Shown here in pieces: positions 28,043-34,819 of a DNA stretch of 44,372 bases. Position numbers and translations under genes: made by a program. The stretch comes from Nocardia cerradoensis NBRC 101014 (lineage in GTDB: Bacteria > Actinomycetota > Actinomycetes > Mycobacteriales > Mycobacteriaceae). Each line of letters opens with the position of its first letter. The stretch's first letter is position 1. Below the pieces are notes generated by a model that was not told where the DNA came from, did not search any database, and was given only the letters and a program-made list of their open reading frames with translations. Location of the stretch: the NCBI RefSeq assembly GCF_000308535.1, contig NZ_BAFW01000384.1, positions 1-44,372 of the forward strand, in the 5' to 3' direction.

Positions 28043-28057
28043 AGGACGTCCTGTCAA
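28043..28057 (-). promoter_or_regulatory. P450 promoter overlapped by a palindrome
   Basis: AGGACGTCCT (28043-28052) is a perfect palindrome. On the minus strand TTGACA (28057-28052) is a consensus -35 directly next to it, and CAGGCT 17 bases further is a weak -10 for the P450 gene. TetR binding to the palindrome would block this promoter. Confidence 0.5.
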
Positions 28058-28092
28058 CCTTGAATGCGAAGTCGCTGTGGCATGCTGGGGCC

Positions 28093-28704
28093 ATGGCCGT
28101 GCAATCAGGGGTCTATCGCGGAGCGACCGCCGCCGAACGGGCCACCGAACGCCGGTCGCGCCTGCTGGACGCAGGTCTCACGGTGTGGGCCGACGCCGGA
28201 ACCCGGACGACGATGACCGCGGTCTGCGCCGAGGCCGGACTCAGCGAGCGCTACTTCTACGAGAGTTTCACCGGACTCGACGCCCTGCTCGAAGCCGTCC
28301 TGAACCGGATTGCCGTCGAAATCGAGGACAACAGCCGCAGCGCCGCCGAGGCCGCCGGAGACGATCCGGAAGCGCGCATGCGGGCATCGATCGGTGCGTT
28401 CGTGCGGCTGCTGGTCGAGGATCCGCGCAAGGGCCGGGTCGCGATCGTCGAATCGGTGGCGTTTCCGCATTTGCGCAGGCGCCGTACGGAATTGCTGCGG
28501 CATCTGGCGCACGAGTCGGCCCTCGAAGTGCGAACGTGGCTCGGCGATTCCGGCCGCAGCCGGGCCGCCGACGAAACCTCCGGGCTCCTGTTCATCGGCG
28601 GTATGGCCGAACTGGTCACCGCCTGGCTCGACGGCGCCATCGAGGTGAGCGCCGAGGAGATGGTCGAGGCCGCGTGCCGGGCGCTGCGCGGTCTCTATCG
28701 CTGA
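28093..28704 (+). CDS. TetR family transcriptional regulator
   Basis: The 203-residue repressor has an N-terminal helix-turn-helix (about 20-65; ERATERRSRLLDAGL and TAVCAEAGLSERYFYESF, a textbook TetR recognition helix). A C-terminal effector domain follows. The ATG is placed just before AVQSGVYRG. It is divergent from the P450 with a 10-bp perfect palindrome in the 99-bp spacer. Its stop overlaps the convergent TetR gene by 10 bases. Confidence 0.88.
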   Translation: MAVQSGVYRGATAAERATERRSRLLDAGLTVWADAGTRTTMTAVCAEAGLSERYFYESFTGLDALLEAVLNRIAVEIEDNSRSAAEAAGDDPEARMRASIGAFVRLLVEDPRKGRVAIVESVAFPHLRRRRTELLRHLAHESALEVRTWLGDSGRSRAADETSGLLFIGGMAELVTAWLDGAIEVSAEEMVEAACRALRGLYR

Positions 28705-29279
28705 ATGCCGGTGGTGAGGATGGCCGCGAGTTCGCGGTAGGCGTCGGCGTCGTCGAGGCCGGTTTCGGTACGGACGCCGCCCTGCTGGATGCGGACCATC
28801 ATGGTCGCGGCGAGGTCGGCGGCGAAAGCGGCGTGGACTTCCCGGAATTCGCCGGCCGCGACGCCGTCGTCGACGAGTTCGCGGACTCGTCGCGCGGCGA
28901 GGCGGGTGTTCTGCTCGTACACCTCCCGGGCCGGTGCGAAGGCGTCCAGGTCGGTCATGAACTGCTGCGATGCGGCGCCGAGCACAGCTCCGACGGCCGA
29001 CAGGTAGGCGATGATGCGTTCGCGGGCGCCGGTGGTGGGGGCGATGCGCTGCTCGACATCGTCGGTGGCGCGGCGGAAGAAGTGCACGGTGGCGGCGCGG
29101 ACCAGTTGTTCCTTACTGCCGGCAAGTGTGTAGAGCGTGCTCTTGGAACACCGCAGCCGCGCGGCGATCTCGTCGAGGGTGAGGTGGGCGAAGCCCTCGG
29201 TCAGGAAGAGGTCGACCAGCGCGTCGAACAGTTCGGTCCGCCGCCGGGTGCCGAAACCGCTGCGGGTCGTCTGCGTCAT
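28695..29279 (-). CDS. TetR family transcriptional regulator
   Basis: The 194-residue protein has the TetR helix-turn-helix LTLDEIAARLRCSKSTLYTL (about 37-57) and a TetR_C-like ligand domain. It is divergent from the acyl-CoA dehydrogenase at 29379 across a spacer with four AGTAC(T/G) elements, and its ATG is 8 bases from the first of them, so it is very likely autoregulated. A CoA-ester or fatty-acid effector is a reasonable guess from the neighbour. Confidence 0.88.
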   Translation of the reverse strand: MTQTTRSGFGTRRRTELFDALVDLFLTEGFAHLTLDEIAARLRCSKSTLYTLAGSKEQLVRAATVHFFRRATDDVEQRIAPTTGARERIIAYLSAVGAVLGAASQQFMTDLDAFAPAREVYEQNTRLAARRVRELVDDGVAAGEFREVHAAFAADLAATMMVRIQQGGVRTETGLDDADAYRELAAILTTGIQR

Positions 29280-29287
29280 GCCTGAAT

Positions 29288-29350
29288 AGTACTCAAACAA
29301 GTCTTGCAGTACGGTACGGCGGACAGTACTGTAGCCGATAACCGAGTACT
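29288..29350. promoter_or_regulatory. Four AGTACT-type operator half-sites in two pairs
   Basis: AGTACT occurs at 29288-29293, 29325-29330 and 29345-29350, and AGTACG at 29308-29313. The spacings are 20, 17 and 20 bp, which makes two pairs on one face of the helix. AGTACT is itself palindromic. They fill the divergent spacer between the TetR and acyl-CoA dehydrogenase genes. Confidence 0.7.
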
Positions 29351-29378
29351 GCCATGCGTGGCCGAGAGGGAGGATGTC

Positions 29379-30518
29379 GTGGCTGTCGATCGATTGCTGC
29401 CCACCGACGAGGCGCACGAGCTGATCCAGCTCACCCGTGACATCGCGGACAAGGCGCTCGCGCCGATCGTCGATGAGCACGAGCGGTCGGAGTCGTATCC
29501 GAGCGGTGTATTCGCCACGCTCGGCGAGGCGGGGTTGCTGAGTCTGCCGTATCCGCAGGAGTGGGGCGGTGGTGGTCAGCCCTACGAGGTATATCTGCAG
29601 GTGCTCGAGGAGATCGCGGCGCGGTGGGCGGCCGTCGCGGTCGCGGTGAGCGTGCACAGCCTCGCCTGCCATCCGCTGATGGCGTTCGGGACCGAGGAAC
29701 AGCAACGCCGCTGGCTACCGGAGATGCTGGGCGGCACGACAATCGGTGCCTACAGCCTGTCCGAGCCGCAAGCCGGATCGGATGCCGCGGCGGTGGCGTG
29801 CAGGGCCGTGCCCGCCGACGGCGGGTATCGGCTCAACGGCACCAAGGCGTGGATCACCCACGGTGGTGTCGCCGATTTCTACAACGTGTTCGCGCGGACC
29901 GGTGAAGGCTCGCGCGGCATTTCGTGTTTCTTGGTTCCGAAAGACCTCGAGGGGCTGAGTTTCGGCAAGCCCGAGGAGAAGATGGGCCTGCACGCGGTGC
30001 CGACGACCACCGCCCACTACGACGACGCGTACCTGTCCGCGGAACGCCGGATCGGCGCCGAGGGGCAAGGACTCCAAATCGCTTTGAGCGCACTGGATTC
30101 CGGTCGTCTCGGAATCGCGGCCGTGGCAACAGGTTTGGCGCAGGCCGCCCTCGACGAGGCCGTCGCCTATGCGAAAGAGCGCAGCACCTTCGGCAAGAAG
30201 ATCATCGATCATCAGGGGCTGGGTTTCCTGCTCGCCGACATGGCCGCCGCCGTCGACTCCGCACGGGCCACCTACCTCGACGCCGCGCGCCGCCGTGATG
30301 CCGGACTGCCCTATTCGCGGCAGGCCTCGGTCGCCAAACTCGTCGCCACCGACGCCGCGATGAAGGTGACCACCGACGCGGTGCAGGTCTTCGGAGGCTA
30401 CGGCTACACCCGCGACTTCCGCGTCGAGCGGTACATGCGGGAAGCCAAGATCACCCAGATCTTCGAGGGCACCAACCAGATTCAGCGCTTGGTCATCAGC
30501 CGCTCGCTCGCGAAGTAG
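29379..30518 (+). CDS. Acyl-CoA dehydrogenase
   Basis: The 379-residue FAD enzyme is full length for the family. YSLSEPQAGSDAAAVA and AWITHGGVADFYNVFAR are the flavin-binding loops. The catalytic base Glu363 stands in FEGTNQIQRLVISR, the placement seen in short- and medium-chain and bacterial acyl-CoA dehydrogenases. It introduces the 2,3 double bond and passes electrons to ETF. GTG 29379 is chosen because GGGAGG lies just upstream and the length then equals the family norm. It is controlled by the divergent TetR gene through the AGTACT sites. Confidence 0.93.
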   Translation: MAVDRLLPTDEAHELIQLTRDIADKALAPIVDEHERSESYPSGVFATLGEAGLLSLPYPQEWGGGGQPYEVYLQVLEEIAARWAAVAVAVSVHSLACHPLMAFGTEEQQRRWLPEMLGGTTIGAYSLSEPQAGSDAAAVACRAVPADGGYRLNGTKAWITHGGVADFYNVFARTGEGSRGISCFLVPKDLEGLSFGKPEEKMGLHAVPTTTAHYDDAYLSAERRIGAEGQGLQIALSALDSGRLGIAAVATGLAQAALDEAVAYAKERSTFGKKIIDHQGLGFLLADMAAAVDSARATYLDAARRRDAGLPYSRQASVAKLVATDAAMKVTTDAVQVFGGYGYTRDFRVERYMREAKITQIFEGTNQIQRLVISRSLAK

Positions 30519-30529
30519 CCACCGCGGAC

Positions 30530-30550
30530 CCGGCCGGCGCTACCGGCCGG
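30530..30550 (+). terminator. Perfect 8-bp terminator hairpin
   Basis: CCGGCCGG (30530-30537), loop CGCTA, CCGGCCGG (30543-30550). It sits 12 bases after the acyl-CoA dehydrogenase stop and is the strongest terminator-like structure in the window, although it lacks a T-tract. Confidence 0.6.
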
Positions 30551-30681
30551 TGAAGAACCGTCGGATGACGGTGGTGGCGTCGGCGTCTGAAAATCGCGGC
30601 GACGGCAGGACGTATCGCGACGCGGTGCTCGCCCGACGGCACCTCCGGCAATCGAGCGCCGAGTGCGACGATGATCGGATC

Positions 30682-31299
30682 ATGATCAGGCCGAAAGTGA
30701 TCCTCAGCCGGGCGATGGAGGCAGGGCTCGTGGTGGTGGGGCTGGCCGTGTTGTGGGCCGGCGACCCGAACGACTGGCTCGTGGTCTGGGACGTTCTGGC
30801 GGCCGTGTACGTCGTGATCTGGGCGGTGCGGCTGCTGCGCAACCGGCGCGAGGACGACCCCGAGGAATGGCTCGCCGAGGTGCAGGGCGACTGGGCGGCG
30901 CTGCTGGCGATCGGGTTGGCCAGTGCGGTCGGGCTGGTCGCGGTCGTATCGATGATCGCGAATGTCGACGAGAAATTCGGGGCACCCGCGAAAGCCGTTG
31001 CGGCCGTCGCGGCCCTGCTGGCCTGGTTTCTGCTGCACCTTGGCTTCGCGGAACAGTATGCGCGGACCTATTACGCGCTGCTGCCGGACCGCACGCTGGC
31101 GTTCCCGGGATCGGAGCAACCGAATCTGCTGGATTTCGCCTACTTCGCGTTCACCATCGGCGTGTCCTTCGCGGTCTCCGATGTCGAGACCCACCATCGG
31201 GACATCCGCGTACAGGTTCTGGTGCATTCGGTGCTCGGCTTCTTCTACAACGCCGCGGTCATCGGAGTCGCGGTCGGGGTGGTGACCGGCGGGCGGTGA
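30682..31299 (+). CDS. DUF1345 family membrane protein
   Basis: The 205-residue protein has about five hydrophobic segments. The characteristic DUF1345 block AYFAFTIGVSFAVSDVETHH lies near residue 155, followed by VLGFFYNAAVIGVAV. The function is unknown. A start at ATG 30682 puts the first membrane helix about 8 residues in. A longer frame from 30550 would overlap the terminator hairpin and add 44 residues of poor character. It converges with the patatin gene 21 bases away. Confidence 0.83.
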   Translation: MIRPKVILSRAMEAGLVVVGLAVLWAGDPNDWLVVWDVLAAVYVVIWAVRLLRNRREDDPEEWLAEVQGDWAALLAIGLASAVGLVAVVSMIANVDEKFGAPAKAVAAVAALLAWFLLHLGFAEQYARTYYALLPDRTLAFPGSEQPNLLDFAYFAFTIGVSFAVSDVETHHRDIRVQVLVHSVLGFFYNAAVIGVAVGVVTGGR

Positions 31300-31320
31300 T
31301 CACGCCGCACGCGCGTCCGG

Positions 31321-32064
31321 CTACGACGCGAGCCAGACCGCACGCAACCGTGCGGCGGCGACCGCGCTCTGGCGCAGTCCCGCTTCGTAGGCGGGGCGCA
31401 GGGCGGCCGGGGCGAAGACGTCCGCACCTGTGGCGGCGATGGCTTGGGCGTCCGGGGACACGGAAACCGTTGTGGCCAAGGCGAGTTCGTCGTCGGTGTC
31501 GGCTCGTGGGTAGAGGTGGGCGCCCGGTTCCAGGATCACGATCGTCTCGGCGCCGGCCGCGAGGTCGGCGTTGATCGGGGAGCGTACGCCGCCGTCGGCG
31601 TAGTGGCCGCCGTCGATCGGGATCGGCGGGAACACTCCCGGCACCGCCGTGCTCGCCGCGACCGCCTCCGCCACGGACGCCGCCTCGGTTCGGGTCCACG
31701 CGCGCAGGTCGCCGGATTCGGCGTCGACCGACGTGATGACCAGATCGCGGTCCGGCCAGTGCGACATCGCCAGCAGGGCGTCCATTCGCGCGACGTGTTC
31801 GGCGGCGTCGGCGGGGACGGGCGGGGCAGGTTCCTGCCCCGGCTCGGGCGGGGTGAGCAAGCGGGCGACGTCGCCGCCGTCGGCGAGTATCGCGGCGACG
31901 ACCGCGCCGGCCGAGGTGCCGACGACACGGTCGGCTTGCGCGAGGTCGATCCCGGCTTCCCGCAGGCCGACCAGCAGCCCGACCGTCCATACGGTGCCGA
32001 CCGGACCACCTCCGCCCAGCACGAGCGCGGACCGAAAACCGTTGGGCGGCAGAGCGGAAGTCAC
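31321..32064 (-). CDS. Patatin-like phospholipase
   Basis: The 247-residue lipase has the complete patatin active site. The oxyanion hole is GGGG (17-20), the nucleophile is Ser51 in GTSAGA, and the catalytic Asp157 is in ADGGVRSP. It hydrolyses acyl esters of phospholipids or similar lipids. No signal peptide is visible, so it is probably cytoplasmic or membrane-associated. It is transcribed away from the hydrogenase cluster. Confidence 0.9.
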   Translation of the reverse strand: MTSALPPNGFRSALVLGGGGPVGTVWTVGLLVGLREAGIDLAQADRVVGTSAGAVVAAILADGGDVARLLTPPEPGQEPAPPVPADAAEHVARMDALLAMSHWPDRDLVITSVDAESGDLRAWTRTEAASVAEAVAASTAVPGVFPPIPIDGGHYADGGVRSPINADLAAGAETIVILEPGAHLYPRADTDDELALATTVSVSPDAQAIAATGADVFAPAALRPAYEAGLRQSAVAAARLRAVWLAS

Positions 32065-32233
32065 GCGCCGAGCCTACCGGCGATCCCGAGGGCAGTGCTC
32101 CCGTCGCCCGGGGCGGTGGCGGCGTGCCGTCGGTGATCCGCGTGTGGCGGGTGCGATCGGAGGAGGCGGCGCCGGGTGTTCGGCACCGCGCGGATCGGGT
32201 AGTCGAGAGGCTCGATGGTCCTGGTAGAGCGGG

Positions 32234-32299
32234 TTGTGCGGGAAGTTTGCCGGAGTACGCTGAGTGGGTCGGCCTTCGATGAATCGGCCTCTCGATGAA
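32234..32299 (+). promoter_or_regulatory. Possible hydrogenase-cluster promoter and adjacent direct repeat
   Basis: GTTT (32245-32248), 17 bases, GGGTC (32266-32270) resembles the SigF/SigB-type promoter of mycobacteria (GTTT-N15-17-GGGTA). TTGTGC (32234-32239), 16 bases, TACGCT (32256-32261) is a housekeeping-like alternative. Just downstream a 15-16-bp unit TCGGCCT(CT)TCGATGAA occurs twice in tandem (32269-32283 and 32284-32299), ending 12 bases before the hypA start. No clear Shine-Dalgarno is seen for hypA. Nothing else is evident in 32065-32311. Confidence 0.4.
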
Positions 32300-32311
32300 T
32301 CGAGACAACTC

Positions 32312-32689
32312 ATGCACGAGCTGGCAATCGCGCAGGGGATCGTGAGCGGCGCGTGTGAACACGCTGCCGGGCGGCGGGTGTACCGCGTGACCGTTGCGAT
32401 CGGGATGCTCTGCGCGGTGGTGCCGGATGCCCTGTACTTCTGTTTCGGCCTCGCGGCCGAAGGCACTCTCGCCGAGGGCGCCGAACTCGTCGTCGAGGAA
32501 ATTCCGGGCCGGGCGCGCTGCCGCACCTGCGGCGCCGAATTCGGTCTGCCGGATCTGATCCCGCTGTGCGCGTGCGGCAGCGCCGACGTCGACATCCGCG
32601 CCGGGCGGGAGCTGCGAATCCGCTCCATGGAGGTGAGTGACACATGTGCGCAACCTGTGGATGCGGCGGCGACGACACCCAGGCGGTGA
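32312..32689 (+). CDS. hypA: Hydrogenase nickel incorporation protein HypA
   Basis: The 125-residue zinc protein works with HypB to insert Ni into the hydrogenase large subunit. It opens with MHELAIAQGI, where His2 is the Ni ligand. The zinc site is Cys70/Cys73 (CRTC) and Cys86/Cys88. The second pair is CxC, one residue tighter than the usual CxxC. The start is the ATG giving MHE, because His2 must be the second residue. Its last 14 residues, after RIRSMEVSD, are an extra tail created by a 46-base overlap with hypB. Confidence 0.92.
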   Translation: MHELAIAQGIVSGACEHAAGRRVYRVTVAIGMLCAVVPDALYFCFGLAAEGTLAEGAELVVEEIPGRARCRTCGAEFGLPDLIPLCACGSADVDIRAGRELRIRSMEVSDTCAQPVDAAATTPRR

Positions 32690-33669
32690 TCACCGGTCCG
32701 CACGAACACGACCATCCGCACGATCACGATCACGGCGACACGCACGACCATGGCGTCGGGGACGCGCACGATCACGCCGGTCACACGCACGGGCGCGGCG
32801 ACGGGGACGCGCAAGGTCACGGCGACGGGCACGCGCATGACCACCGCCGCCGGGACGCGCACGACCATGGTGACGGGCACACGAATGACCATGGCGACGG
32901 GCACGCGCATGACGCCCATGACCACCACGCAGACGAGCACCCGCCGGACGACCCCCAACGGCACGGGCACAGCGGTCCGCCGACCGAGACCGTCACTCTG
33001 GAACAGAAGGTCCTGGCCAAGAACGGCCAACTGGCACAAGACAATCGGCGCTGGCTGGCCGAGCGGGACATCCTCGCCCTGAACCTCACCAGCTCGCCGG
33101 GCGCGGGCAAGACGACGCTGCTCGAACGCACCATCCGGGAATGCCCGGGCATGCCGATCGCGGTCATCGAGGGCGATCAGGAGACCCTGCTGGACGCGCG
33201 GCGGATCGAATCCACCGGCTGCCCCGTGGTGCAGATCAACACCGGCGCCGGGTGTCATCTCGACGCGCAGATGACTCGCGGCGCGCTCGAATCACTGCAT
33301 CCGGCGCGCGAGAGCGTGGTCCTGATCGAGAACGTCGGCAATCTGGTGTGCCCGGCCCTGTTCGACCTCGGCGAGCGCGCGAAAGTCGTCATCGTCTCGG
33401 TGACCGAGGGAACCGACAAGCCGTTGAAGTATCCCCACATGTTCGCCGCGGCCGGCCTAGTGCTGATCAACAAGATCGACCTGCTGCCCTATGTCGACTT
33501 CGATCTCGCCACCTGTACGCGTTACGTGCGGACGATCAATTCCGGGGTGACGGTGCTCCCGGTGTCCGCGACGAGCGGGGCGGGCCTCGGCGACTGGTAC
33601 GGCTGGCTCGCCGGGCAACGCTCGTCGGTAGCTGCCGCACCCATTGAGGTTCATTTGCCGCGAGACTAA
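32644..33669 (+). CDS. hypB: Hydrogenase nickel incorporation GTPase HypB with His-rich region
   Basis: The 341-residue GTPase hydrolyses GTP to drive Ni transfer with HypA. The N-terminus MCATCGCGG is the high-affinity Ni motif. Residues 20-109 then hold 28 histidines in HDH-, HGDGH-type repeats, a likely Ni store or buffer. The GTPase domain starts at about residue 143, with the P-loop SPGAGKTT (151-158), the metal site GCHLD and the G-motif NKID. The insert is unusually long compared with E. coli HypB. It overlaps hypA by 46 bases and ends 82 bases before hhyS. Confidence 0.95.
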   Translation: MCATCGCGGDDTQAVITGPHEHDHPHDHDHGDTHDHGVGDAHDHAGHTHGRGDGDAQGHGDGHAHDHRRRDAHDHGDGHTNDHGDGHAHDAHDHHADEHPPDDPQRHGHSGPPTETVTLEQKVLAKNGQLAQDNRRWLAERDILALNLTSSPGAGKTTLLERTIRECPGMPIAVIEGDQETLLDARRIESTGCPVVQINTGAGCHLDAQMTRGALESLHPARESVVLIENVGNLVCPALFDLGERAKVVIVSVTEGTDKPLKYPHMFAAAGLVLINKIDLLPYVDFDLATCTRYVRTINSGVTVLPVSATSGAGLGDWYGWLAGQRSSVAAAPIEVHLPRD

Positions 33670-33675
33670 TATTTG

Positions 33676-33691
33676 TGTGGTCTGTATCACA
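33676..33691 (+). promoter_or_regulatory. Crp/GlxR-like binding site before hhyS
   Basis: TGTGG-TCTGTA-TCACA differs in one arm position from the Crp/GlxR consensus TGTGA-N6-TCACA. It lies 60-75 bases before the hhyS start in the only non-overlapping gap of the cluster, so the structural genes may have their own cAMP- or energy-responsive promoter. Confidence 0.55.
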
Positions 33692-33751
33692 GATTGAGAC
33701 GGCTTCGAGCCGGATCGGCCAGCCCCCGCCCGGCTCGGGAAGGCGGCATTC

Positions 33752-34807
33752 ATGCCAACCCAGGAAGCAGTTCGGGCCGAAGAGACGCTGATACACGTCC
33801 TGTGGATCAACGCGGGCCTCAGTTGTGACGGCGATTCGGTGGCGTTGACTGCCGCCACCCAGCCCAGTGTCGAGGAAATCGCTCTCGGAGCGCTTCCCGG
33901 CCTGCCCAAGATCGCCGTACATTGGCCGCTGATCGATTTCGAATGCGGTCCGAACGGGGGAGCCGACGACTTCCTCGAATGGTTCTTCAAGGCCGACCGC
34001 GGTGAACTCGAACCCTTCGTTCTGGTGGTCGAAGGTTCGATCCCGAACGAGCAATTGCACGGCGATGGTTACTGGTGCGGTTTCGGCAACAACCCGGAGA
34101 CGAATCAGCCGATGACCACCAGTGAATGGCTCGACCGGCTGGCGCCCAAGGCCACCGCGATCGTGGCGGCCGGCACCTGCGCCACCTACGGCGGCATTCA
34201 CGCGATGGCCGGTAACCCGACTGGAGCGATGGGAGTTCCGGATTATCTCGGCTGGGGTTGGAAATCCAAGGCCGATATTCCGATCGTCTGCGTCCCCGGA
34301 TGCCCGATTCAGCCGGACAATCTCTCCGAGACCCTGACCTATCTGCTCTACATGGCCACCGGCCAGGCGCCGATGATTCCGCTCGACGAAGCGCTGCGTC
34401 CGAAATGGCTGTTCGGTGCCACCGTGCACGAAGGCTGCGATCGCGCCGGATACTACGAACAAGGGGATTTCGCCGAGGAGTACGGCTCGCCGAAGTGCAT
34501 CGTGAAGCTGGGGTGCTGGGGCCCGGTCGTGAAATGCAATGTGCCCAAACGTGGTTGGCTCAACGGCGTCGGAGGGTGCCCGAACGTCGGCGGTATCTGC
34601 ATCGGCTGCACCATGCCGGGATTCCCGGACAAATTCATGCCGTTCATGGACGAACCGCCCGGTGGGAAGATCTCGTCCACCGCGTCCGGGCTGTACGGAT
34701 CGGTGATTCGCAGCCTGCGCCACATCACCGGCCGCACGGTCGACAAGGAGCCGCACTGGCGGCACCGGGGGGAGAAACTCGATACGGGCGCGACTCGCAC
34801 CTGGTAG
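33752..34807 (+). CDS. hhyS: Group 1h [NiFe]-hydrogenase small subunit
   Basis: The 351-residue iron-sulfur subunit relays electrons from HhyL. There is no Tat signal peptide, unlike most group 1 small subunits, so the enzyme stays cytoplasmic. At the proximal cluster the usual CxxC is Cys25-x-x-Asp28 (CDGDS). The 3Cys-1Asp ligand set is a known feature of actinobacterial-type group 1h enzymes and is linked to O2 tolerance. Further ligand regions are VPGCPIQPDNL, VHEGCDRAGYY, KLGCWGPVVKCNV and the C-terminal GICIGCTMPGFPDKF. GGGAAGG precedes the ATG. A Crp-like site and hhyL complete the unit. Confidence 0.95.
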   Translation: MPTQEAVRAEETLIHVLWINAGLSCDGDSVALTAATQPSVEEIALGALPGLPKIAVHWPLIDFECGPNGGADDFLEWFFKADRGELEPFVLVVEGSIPNEQLHGDGYWCGFGNNPETNQPMTTSEWLDRLAPKATAIVAAGTCATYGGIHAMAGNPTGAMGVPDYLGWGWKSKADIPIVCVPGCPIQPDNLSETLTYLLYMATGQAPMIPLDEALRPKWLFGATVHEGCDRAGYYEQGDFAEEYGSPKCIVKLGCWGPVVKCNVPKRGWLNGVGGCPNVGGICIGCTMPGFPDKFMPFMDEPPGGKISSTASGLYGSVIRSLRHITGRTVDKEPHWRHRGEKLDTGATRTW

Positions 34808-34819
34808 GAGAATCTCGCG

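Noticed and set aside
32701..32970. Repeated GACGGGCACGCGCATGAC-like units, considered as a CRISPR or minisatellite
   Set aside because: They are irregular and simply encode the His-Asp-Gly run of HypB. Spacing is not constant and there are no spacers.
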